A stretch of DNA of 19,418 bases, taken from NCBI GenBank assembly GCA_958449715.1, contig CAUDIU010000031.1:1-19418 (forward strand). The letters are read 5' to 3'. Position numbers and translations under genes: made by a program. Source of the DNA: an uncultured Clostridium sp. GTDB taxonomy: Bacteria; Cyanobacteriota; Vampirovibrionia; Gastranaerophilales; Gastranaerophilaceae. A model generated the notes under the pieces. The model was not told the origin of the DNA. It saw nothing but the letters and a program-made list of their open reading frames with translations, and searched no databases. This document shows positions 13,729 to 19,418 of the stretch, one piece after another. The first letter of the stretch is position 1; each line of letters opens with the position of its first letter.

Positions 13729-14964
13729 ATGAGTGAAAATTGCAAATTTGATTTAGGTATAATTGGAGCAGGTCCTGCAGGTTATACGGCTGCTTTTCAG
13801 GCAAGAGCTAAGGGGTTGTCAGTAGTTTTGTTTGAAAAAGATAAAGTTGGCGGTGTATGTCTTAACAGAGGTTGTATTCCTACAAAAGCAATTTTGCACT
13901 CAGCTGAATTATATGAAGAAATGAAGTCTGCTTCAGAACTCGGTATAAATCTTGAAAATTTGTCAGTGGATTATAAAAAAGTTGTAGAAAGAAAAGACAA
14001 AGTAGTAGAAAAAATTAGAAAATCTCTTGAATTAGCATTGAAAAACAGCGGAGTGCAAACAGTAAATGCAGAGGCAAAAGTGATTTCAGATAATCAGATA
14101 TTTGCTGATGATAAAATTTATGAGTGTTCTAGTATAATTACTGCAACAGGATCAAAACCTAAAGATTTTCCAAATCTCCGATTTGATCATGAATTTGTAT
14201 TAAGCTCTGATGATATCTTAAATTTAGATACTTTGCCTAAAAGTATTGTAATAATAGGCTCAGGTGCTATCGGGATTGAATGGGCAAGAATTTTTTCAGC
14301 ATTTAATGTAGAAGTCTCTATTGTAGAACTTGCAGAACATTTGCTTCCTTTAGCAGATATTGAGGTTTCAAAAAGAGTTGAAAGAATTTTTAAGGCTAAA
14401 AAAATAAAGATGTTTTTAGCAAATTCTGTTGATAAGATTAAAGATAAAAAAGTTTATTTGTCTTCTGGTGATGTTTTAGAACCTGAAATTGTACTTTTAG
14501 CTGTTGGGCGTAAGCCAGAGAATAGTTTTGAAAATGTTACTTGTATCGGTGATGCTTGCGGTAAAATTCAACTTGCTCATTTTGCAATTAAACAAGCTGT
14601 TGCAGAGGTATCTGGGGTAGAATTTGACGAAAATTTAGTGCCTTCTGTTGTATATGGCTGTCCTGAAATTGCTTGGATTGGAAAGCGTGAACAGGATTTA
14701 GAAGAAGGGAGTTATAAAAAATCAAATTTACTGATTTCCGCTCTTGGAAAATCTCATTGTGATAACTGTTCAGATGGATTTATAAAAATACTTTCACAAA
14801 ACGGAAAAATTGTAGGTGCCCATATTGTATCAAAAGAAGCATCTTCTTTAATTCAACAAATAACAATAGCTATGCAAAATAACATAGCTATTGATGATTT
14901 GAAAAAAGTATGTTTTGCCCATCCTACATATTCAGAGGGCATATTTGAATGTTTGTTTAAATAG
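13729..14964 (+). CDS. lpdA: Dihydrolipoamide dehydrogenase (E3), shortened
   Basis: Lpd reoxidises the dihydrolipoyl arm of 2-oxoacid dehydrogenases or of the glycine cleavage system, passing electrons through FAD to NAD. Visible features are the FAD-binding LGIIGAGPAGYTAA (9-22), the redox disulfide GGVCLNRGCIPTK (C44, C49), the NAD-binding IVIIGSGAIGIEWARIFSAF (173-192), GRKPEN (260-265), CIGDACGKIQLAH (272-284) and the C-terminal HPTYSE (H398, E403) of the dimer-interface active site. At 411 aa it is about 50-60 residues shorter than usual; most of the loss appears to be between GRKPEN and IGD. Active-site residues are intact, so it may be functional. AAGGGA lies shortly before the ATG, 4 nt after alr. 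lipA lies nearby. Confidence 0.9.
   Translation: MSENCKFDLGIIGAGPAGYTAAFQARAKGLSVVLFEKDKVGGVCLNRGCIPTKAILHSAELYEEMKSASELGINLENLSVDYKKVVERKDKVVEKIRKSLELALKNSGVQTVNAEAKVISDNQIFADDKIYECSSIITATGSKPKDFPNLRFDHEFVLSSDDILNLDTLPKSIVIIGSGAIGIEWARIFSAFNVEVSIVELAEHLLPLADIEVSKRVERIFKAKKIKMFLANSVDKIKDKKVYLSSGDVLEPEIVLLAVGRKPENSFENVTCIGDACGKIQLAHFAIKQAVAEVSGVEFDENLVPSVVYGCPEIAWIGKREQDLEEGSYKKSNLLISALGKSHCDNCSDGFIKILSQNGKIVGAHIVSKEASSLIQQITIAMQNNIAIDDLKKVCFAHPTYSEGIFECLFK
14864..14893. repeat. 11-bp perfect inverted repeat inside lpdA
   Basis: CAATAGCTATG at 14864-14874 and CATAGCTATTG at 14883-14893 are perfect reverse complements around an 8-base loop. It encodes an IAM...IAI echo in the protein. No run of U follows on the plus strand; on the minus strand a T-rich but interrupted stretch follows, so it might weakly terminate the minus-strand gene ending at 14957. 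Confidence 0.5.
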
Positions 14965-15202
14965 AACCTGTCCAGAAAGGAACTTTCCCGAAATTCCAGT
15001 ATGTATTTGTCGGGTTGTTGTCTTTGTGACGCCAAATTCTTTTGCGTTTAACTTTTGTATCGCTGACTTGTTTTGTATTGTCTTGTTGTTCTACTTTAAC
15101 TTCTTCTGTTGTTTCAACTCTAGAACCAGGAATCTCATACATTTCTGCGTATGCACATCCTGCAAAGCACAACAAACATAAAATTGTCATAAGTTTTTTC
15201 AT
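14957..15202 (-). CDS. Small exported protein or lipoprotein of unknown function
   Basis: The 81-aa product starts MKKLMTILCLLCFAGCAYAE, an evident signal sequence. It could be a lipoprotein (FAGC near-lipobox with C16) or be cleaved after AYA by signal peptidase I. The mature part is polar and charged (VETTEEVKVEQQDNTKQ, then KVKRKRIWRHKD) and ends in an aromatic segment YWNFGKVPFWTGSI. I do not recognise a family. AAAAGGGGG lies 6 nt before the ATG, and a TTGATT-17 bp-TATAAT promoter is just upstream, back to back with lipA. Its 3' end overlaps the lpdA 3' end by 8 bp. Confidence 0.72.
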   Translation of the reverse strand: MKKLMTILCLLCFAGCAYAEMYEIPGSRVETTEEVKVEQQDNTKQVSDTKVKRKRIWRHKDNNPTNTYWNFGKVPFWTGSI

Positions 15203-15232
15203 TTTTTACCCCCTTTTAAGGTTTTTATTCAC

Positions 15233-15261
15233 ATTATAACGTTTTAAGTCATGAAAATCAA
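15233..15261 (-). promoter_or_regulatory. Promoter of the small exported protein
   Basis: On the minus strand TTGATT at 15261-15256 and TATAAT at 15238-15233 are 17 bp apart. The leader of about 25 nt contains AAAAGGGGG. Confidence 0.6.
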
Positions 15262-15272
15262 TATTTTTGCTA

Positions 15273-15278
15273 TATAAT
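15273..15278 (+). promoter_or_regulatory. -10 box of lipA, near-leaderless layout
   Basis: TATAAT ends 7 nt before the lipA ATG at 15286, within TGCTATATAAT. No Shine-Dalgarno is visible. Confidence 0.5.
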
Positions 15279-15285
15279 TTTAAAT

Positions 15286-16128
15286 ATGCAGAAAAGATTA
15301 CCTGATTATTTAAAACGACCAATTATTGATACAGATAAAACTCGTACTGTGCGTCGAATTTTAAAGACAAAATGCTTAAATACCGTATGTGAAAATGCTC
15401 GTTGTCCTAATAAAAATGAATGTTATACAAAAAATACTGCGACATTTTTGATTATGGGGAATAACTGTACAAGAAATTGCAGATATTGCAATATTAACTG
15501 TTCTCGTCCGGAACCTTTAGATTTGAATGAGCCTTTTCATGTTGCAGAAGCAGTAAAGGATTTAGGTCTTAAATATGCTGTAATTACATCTGTTACAAGA
15601 GATGATTTGCCTGATGGCGGAGCAGAGCATTTTGCAAATTGCATTTACGAAATCAGAAAAATTTCTCCTGATGTTAAAATTGAAATTTTAACTCCTGATT
15701 TTAAGGGGAATAAAGATTCTTTAAATACGATTATAAAAGCACACCCAAATGTGTTTAATCATAATATTGAAACTGTAAGAAATGTGTTTAAAACAGCTCG
15801 CCCTCAAGGTGATTATGATTGTTCATTGGAAGTCTTGAAATATATTAAAGATAATAGTGATATAATAACTAAATCAGGATTGATGATAGGTTTGGGTGAA
15901 ACTTTTGAGGATATTGAGCAAACTCTTGTTGATTTGAAAAATGTAGGCTGTGATATTTTGACAATAGGTCAATATATTCAACCCTCAAAGGCTCATTTGG
16001 AAGTTTCTAAATACTATACTCCTGAAGAGTATGAAAATTTAAAACAGTTGGCTAAAAAGGTTGGGATAAAGCACTATCAAATTGGACCTTTAGTCAGAAG
16101 CTCCTATCGAGCATCTGAATTAATATAG
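15286..16128 (+). CDS. lipA: Lipoyl synthase (radical SAM)
   Basis: LipA inserts two sulfurs into octanoyl groups on carrier proteins to make lipoyl cofactor, consuming its auxiliary [4Fe-4S] cluster. The 280-aa protein has both cluster motifs: auxiliary C35-x4-C40-x5-C46 in TVCENARCPNKNECY, and radical-SAM C61-x3-C65-x2-C68 in NCTRNCRYCNI. Also present are VITSVTRDDLPDGGAEHF, NHNIETV, SGLMIGLGE, LTIGQYIQPS and the C-terminal GPLVRSSYRA with the conserved RSSY. It acts on lipoyl carriers that work with Lpd; no carrier protein, lipB or lplA is in the window. No Shine-Dalgarno; the -10 lies 7 nt before the ATG. Confidence 0.96.
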   Translation: MQKRLPDYLKRPIIDTDKTRTVRRILKTKCLNTVCENARCPNKNECYTKNTATFLIMGNNCTRNCRYCNINCSRPEPLDLNEPFHVAEAVKDLGLKYAVITSVTRDDLPDGGAEHFANCIYEIRKISPDVKIEILTPDFKGNKDSLNTIIKAHPNVFNHNIETVRNVFKTARPQGDYDCSLEVLKYIKDNSDIITKSGLMIGLGETFEDIEQTLVDLKNVGCDILTIGQYIQPSKAHLEVSKYYTPEEYENLKQLAKKVGIKHYQIGPLVRSSYRASELI

Positions 16129-16147
16129 TTGTTACATTTTACAAATG

Positions 16148-16192
16148 AAAAAGGCAAAAAATTTTAATTTCTTGTTTTATTATAAATATATT
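16148..16192 (+). promoter_or_regulatory. GGCAA / GTTTT / -10 type upstream element of the repeat-protein gene
   Basis: AAAAAGGCAA at 16148-16157, GTTTT at 16174 (21 nt after GGCAA begins at 16153), and TATATT at 16187-16192, ending 24 nt before the ATG. GGCAA-to-ATG distance is 64 nt, equal to that at the ART-like gene. A promoter role is inferred. Confidence 0.4.
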
Positions 16193-16216
16193 AGAAATTT
16201 AAAAAGGGATTAATTA

Positions 16217-17518
16217 ATGTCTGTAGGGAAAATCTTATTTAAAGGAATTGATTCAACTTCTAATATCCAAGAAGTTAAGAAAGAAGAAGTAAAGCCATCA
16301 ACATCAACAGAAGAAAATAAAGAAAAATCAAATGCTACAAAATATATGATAGGTGCGACAGCTCTAGCTGCTACAATTGCTGTTGGTATTATTGGTCATA
16401 AAAATAATTGGTGGCGTAAGGCCGCAGATGCAGCGGATGATTTATCTAAAAAAGGTGCTGAAACTCTTGACAATGCTGAAAATAAAGCTTCTGAAATCGC
16501 AGATGATTTGTCTAAAAAAGGATCAGAAAGTATAGATAATGTAGATAAGAATTCTCCAGAAATTACATCTCCAAATCCAAAACCTCTTGAAGATATTGAT
16601 TATTCTGATTTTTCTAAAATAGAAGGAGAAATTTATGAAGATCAAGGTGTTTTCTGTAAAGATTTAAAGAATGAAGAAGGAAAATTAGTTCGAACTTTTG
16701 CTTCTGAAGATGGTAAAACATTATCTGCAATTGTTGATTATGATTTATCTACGGGAGATAGAGCAAAAACAGTTATTTATCATAGTGATGGAAAGACAGT
16801 GAATGCAATAATTGATTATGATAAATCTCCAGATTTGCCATTTAAAATGAGTATGTTTGGAGAAGATGGCAAGACTTTACAATGTATTGAATATTATAAT
16901 CCATCTACAGAAAATTTATTGACGAGAACACTTTTCCGTCAAGATGGGACAAAACTTGCCTATACTGATTATGATCCTTTAACTGGGGAGCGACTTACAA
17001 ATACAGTGTTTAGAGCTGATGAAACAGTAAGTGCTATTACGGAGTTTGATCCATCTACGGGAAAAGATTTAAAAATGCTATCATATAATCTTGATGGAAA
17101 AACTTTAAATTATATTATTAATTATGATCCATCTACTGGGAAAAAACTTAGTAAGCATCGTTTTATGTCTGATGGTAAATCATTACATAATGTGATTGAG
17201 TTTGACCCCATAACTGGTAATTGTTTAAAAGAATCTCATTTCCGTCAAGATGGTAAAACAGTAGATCTTGTAACAGAGTATGATAGATTAACCGGTAATG
17301 AATTGAAAGAAATTTCTTATGGTGCTGACGGTAAGACTATAACTTCTGTTATTGAGTATGATACCTCAACTGGGCATAGATTGAAACAAATTGCTTATCA
17401 AGAAGATGGTAAGACTTTAAAATATGTAGTTGATAATGATCCAAAAACTGGGATAAAGCTTAAAACAACATATTACAAACCTGATGGAACTGTTGATAGA
17501 GTTGAAAATGCTCTATAA
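16217..17518 (+). CDS. Membrane-anchored protein with DUF2963-like tandem repeats
   Basis: The 433-aa protein has three parts. Residues 1-40 are polar, with an N-terminal LFKG. One hydrophobic helix follows at 43-60 (YMIGATALAATIAVGIIG). A charged helical spacer has two copies of ADDLSKKG-type segments (73-80 and 95-102, 22 residues apart). From about 157 to the end run about ten repeats of 25-26 residues plus a partial one, with consensus like (F/Y)xxDGKTLxxIxxYDPSTGxxLK. That pattern matches my memory of DUF2963 repeats, best known from phytoplasmas, and distantly resembles MORN-like Y-DG-K repeats. The function is unknown; a binding scaffold is plausible. AAAGGG lies 8 nt before the ATG. 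The 3' end overlaps tsaC by 6 bp. Confidence 0.8.
   Translation: MSVGKILFKGIDSTSNIQEVKKEEVKPSTSTEENKEKSNATKYMIGATALAATIAVGIIGHKNNWWRKAADAADDLSKKGAETLDNAENKASEIADDLSKKGSESIDNVDKNSPEITSPNPKPLEDIDYSDFSKIEGEIYEDQGVFCKDLKNEEGKLVRTFASEDGKTLSAIVDYDLSTGDRAKTVIYHSDGKTVNAIIDYDKSPDLPFKMSMFGEDGKTLQCIEYYNPSTENLLTRTLFRQDGTKLAYTDYDPLTGERLTNTVFRADETVSAITEFDPSTGKDLKMLSYNLDGKTLNYIINYDPSTGKKLSKHRFMSDGKSLHNVIEFDPITGNCLKESHFRQDGKTVDLVTEYDRLTGNELKEISYGADGKTITSVIEYDTSTGHRLKQIAYQEDGKTLKYVVDNDPKTGIKLKTTYYKPDGTVDRVENAL
16433..16528 (+). repeat. Two-copy 22-residue helical repeat in the repeat-protein gene
   Basis: ADDLSKKGAETLDN and ADDLSKKGSESIDN are encoded 66 bp apart with differing codons. The segment is charged and probably a surface helix between the membrane anchor and the repeat domain. 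Confidence 0.6.
16685..17515 (+). repeat. Tandem repeat region, 25-26 codons per unit, about 10.5 units
   Basis: Each unit carries DGKT near its start and YDxxTG near its middle, for example DGKTLNYIINYDPSTGKKL and DGKTITSVIEYDTSTGHRL. Units 3-5 have drifted most (DGTKLAYTDYDPLTG; ADETVSAITEFDPSTG). DNA identity between units is low to moderate, so it is an old repeat and not a recent slippage array. Confidence 0.85.
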
Positions 17519-18097
17519 TTCAATTGTGATTGCACCTTGACGGAAGATTTTTAATTCATCACCAAATACTCCACAAACAGTGGATTCAAGACCTTTGCAT
17601 ATATGCCCGTAATCAGGAATTATCAAATCAGCAAGTCCTTGCATATTTTCTAATGCTTGTTCATAAGTCTTAGCAGATGGTTGGTGAGATAGATTTGCGC
17701 TTGTTGTTGCTAATACGTGACCTGGGGTAATTTCACAAATTTCTTTAAAAACTTCATTATCTGGAACTCTTATTCCGACTGTTTCCATGTTTGATGTCAT
17801 AAAATATGGTGTTTTGTCACTTTTTTCAACGACAAGTGTGAGTGCTCCAGGAAAATATTTTTTAATTAAACGGCAACCGATTTTTGGTATTGGTTTTACA
17901 TATTCAAGCAAATTGTATGTTTCGTTAGACATTAAAATTAAAGGTTTTTGAGCTTCTCGTTTTTTTATTTCGTAAATTTTTTTCACAGCTTTTTCAGATG
18001 TTGGCAGGCAGCCTAGTCCCCATACTGTGTCTGTTACGTATGCGATTACTCCATCATTTTCTAAAACTTCTTTAATTTTTTCTTTATTTTCCAGCAT
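17513..18097 (-). CDS. tsaC: L-threonylcarbamoyladenylate synthase (TsaC/YwlC/Sua5 family)
   Basis: TsaC makes threonylcarbamoyl-AMP from threonine, bicarbonate and ATP, the first step of t6A37 tRNA modification. The 194-aa single-domain form shows YVTDTVWGLGC (a variant of the usual PTET-YGLG), KKREAQKPLILM, FPGALTLVVE, VGIRVPDN, TTSANLSHQPSA and GLESTVCGVFG. It lacks the C-terminal Sua5 domain. AGGAAG lies 4 nt before the ATG at 18097, inside the murJ 3' end; the two genes overlap by 14 bp and are probably co-transcribed. Its stop overlaps the convergent repeat-protein gene. Confidence 0.92.
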   Translation of the reverse strand: MLENKEKIKEVLENDGVIAYVTDTVWGLGCLPTSEKAVKKIYEIKKREAQKPLILMSNETYNLLEYVKPIPKIGCRLIKKYFPGALTLVVEKSDKTPYFMTSNMETVGIRVPDNEVFKEICEITPGHVLATTSANLSHQPSAKTYEQALENMQGLADLIIPDYGHICKGLESTVCGVFGDELKIFRQGAITIEL

Positions 18098-19418
18098 TTA
18101 TCTTCCTCATAAATCTTTGAGCTAACTCATATGCATATTCCATTTTGAATATTAAATTTAATCCTGTATAGCTTACAAGACATAAAATACCTACTGATGC
18201 GATTTTTATTATTTCAAATAGTGCTTTAGGCATATGAATGAATTTGTCAAAACCATATGCTAAGCCAAAACATAATACAAGTGATATAACTCCGGCAATA
18301 GACATTTTTAATAGATTTGTAAATAGACCTTTATAATCCATTCTGACTTTTTTATAAATTAAGCTGCCAAGTACGCAGGCATTGAATAGAGTTACAAGTG
18401 ATGTAGATAGTGTAATTCCGCCTATTCCCATGTGCATTTTGCTTATGAATATTACGTTAAGCAGATATTTTAATACGATTGATGAAAAGGCTACGATAAA
18501 AGGAGTTTTTGAATCATTGAAAGAATAGTAGACTCTTGTGATAGAATCTCTGAATACATAAGGTAATATTGAAACAGATAGGAACCACAATGCTTCAGTT
18601 ACCATAAATGTCGCATTAGCGTCAAATACTCCACGTTCAAAGATTAATCGGACTGCGTCCATTCCAACAGTTAGAATTCCTATGATAATTGGAATTGCTG
18701 CAAAGAAAAGAACTCCTACGCCTTTATTAAAATATGTTTTGATTCCGTCTAAATCTTTTTCTGCTACGAGTCTAGAAAAAATAGGAAATAACGGAACTAA
18801 AAATGCTGTAACTAAAATTCCTACAGGGAATTGAAAAACTCTGTTTGCGTATCCGATTGCTGTCCAAGCTCCTTCTGAAATAGATGATGTGAAAAACATA
18901 TCAACATAAATATGAATTTGTCCGACAGTAGAGCTTAATACTGCTGGGAATAAAAGTTCCATTATTTCTTTAAAATTAGGGTTATTCGTAAATTCAAAGT
19001 TTGGTCGCCATTTAAAACCGAGTTTTCTAACATTCGGATATTGGATTATAAGTTGTAATATCGCACCGATTGTAGTTGCCCAAGCAAGTGCATATCCTTT
19101 GTTGTCATCAGGAACAGCCATCACCACTCCAATTATAGCTGCACTCATAATTATTGGCGATAAATTCGGTAGCATAAACTGCTTATAAATAATTAAAATT
19201 CCATAATATATCCCAACAATTCCACCGATTATTAAAAGCGGGGTCATGATTTTTAAGTGTTCTGCCGCTAAATTTATCATATCAGCAGATCCGCTTGAAA
19301 TAATTAATCCCATTATTTGTCGAGGGAATACAAACATTATTACAGAAAGTACAAGGAAAAATATTGTAGTTGCAGTCATAAATGTTGAATATAATTTATT
19401 CACTGCTTCTTCGGGTTT
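18084..19418 (-). CDS. murJ: Lipid II flippase MurJ, N-terminus cut by window
   Basis: MurJ (MviN family, MOP superfamily) flips lipid II across the cytoplasmic membrane for peptidoglycan synthesis. The frame stays open to the right edge (KPEEAVNKLYSTF...), so the true start is outside; a GTG at 19403 is internal. The visible 444 residues hold about 11-12 membrane spans. Family features include LLFPAVLSSTVGQIHIYVDM, AIGYANRVFQFPVGILVTA, FLVPLFPIFSRLVAEKD, RLIFERGVFDANAT and RVYYSFNDSKTPF. About 80-100 N-terminal residues are missing. It overlaps tsaC by 14 bp. Confidence 0.93.
   Translation of the reverse strand, partial: KPEEAVNKLYSTFMTATTIFFLVLSVIMFVFPRQIMGLIISSGSADMINLAAEHLKIMTPLLIIGGIVGIYYGILIIYKQFMLPNLSPIIMSAAIIGVVMAVPDDNKGYALAWATTIGAILQLIIQYPNVRKLGFKWRPNFEFTNNPNFKEIMELLFPAVLSSTVGQIHIYVDMFFTSSISEGAWTAIGYANRVFQFPVGILVTAFLVPLFPIFSRLVAEKDLDGIKTYFNKGVGVLFFAAIPIIIGILTVGMDAVRLIFERGVFDANATFMVTEALWFLSVSILPYVFRDSITRVYYSFNDSKTPFIVAFSSIVLKYLLNVIFISKMHMGIGGITLSTSLVTLFNACVLGSLIYKKVRMDYKGLFTNLLKMSIAGVISLVLCFGLAYGFDKFIHMPKALFEIIKIASVGILCLVSYTGLNLIFKMEYAYELAQRFMRKINAGK

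Noticed and set aside
16685..17515. CRISPR-like or slippage array at the repeat gene
   Set aside because: The periodicity is in the protein; units differ strongly in DNA and there are no conserved spacers or palindromic repeats.
19401..19403. GTG at 19403 as the start of murJ
   Set aside because: The frame remains open to the window edge with plausible MurJ sequence (KPEEAVNKLY), and MurJ needs an N-terminal part not present after the GTG.

Overview
The window is low-GC bacterial DNA (long A/T tracts, A/T-ending codons) with tightly packed genes and no sign of prophage or insertion sequences. My best guess is a member of the Gastranaerophilales/Vampirovibrionia (Melainabacteria), the non-photosynthetic gut relatives of Cyanobacteria. 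The guess rests on an LdpA-type iron-sulfur protein (a cyanobacterial family), a pseudopilin of the GFTLAEVLITLGIIGVVAAM type common in that group, and several short membrane-anchored proteins with no obvious relatives elsewhere. This is inference from family knowledge, not a database result.

Layout. 1-641 (-): 5' part of a gene running off the window, with an ADP-ribosyltransferase-like domain. 730-2761 (+): ruvC, a membrane protein coupled to it, and mtnA. 2766-3900: an XRE regulator and a type IV pilin-like protein, divergent around two copies of one palindrome. 3902-5237: tyrA (-) and a nitroreductase (+) from back-to-back promoters. 11075-5239 (-): a nine-gene run plus one tRNA: two paralogous unknown membrane proteins, a small SemiSWEET-like protein, proB, proA, tRNA-Ser(CGA), ldpA and a HAD phosphatase. 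11188-16128 (+ except one): a LysR regulator, a small anchored protein bracketed by an 18-bp direct repeat, alr, a short lpdA, a small exported protein (-) and lipA. 16217-17518 (+): an anchored protein with about ten 25-26-residue DUF2963-like repeats. 18097-18084 onward (-): tsaC, overlapped by the 3' end of murJ, which is cut by the window edge.

Function. Most named genes are housekeeping: recombination (ruvC), methionine salvage (mtnA), tyrosine and proline synthesis (tyrA, proBA), peptidoglycan (alr, murJ), lipoate-dependent metabolism (lpdA, lipA) and tRNA modification (tsaC). The less ordinary content is the ART-like gene, the repeat protein, the paralogous pair, the small anchored protein, the pilin/XRE locus and ldpA.

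Regulatory layer. Several genes (ruvC, tyrA, proB, lysR; nearly lipA and xre) have a -10 box 6-7 nt before the start codon and no Shine-Dalgarno, as expected for leaderless mRNAs. ruvC and tyrA share a 25-bp identical promoter/start block. Three lineage-specific-looking genes (ART-like, 134-aa protein, repeat protein) share a different upstream layout: GGCAA, then GTTTT 19-21 nt later, then an AT-rich -10. I saw no convincing intrinsic terminator; convergent genes abut or overlap.
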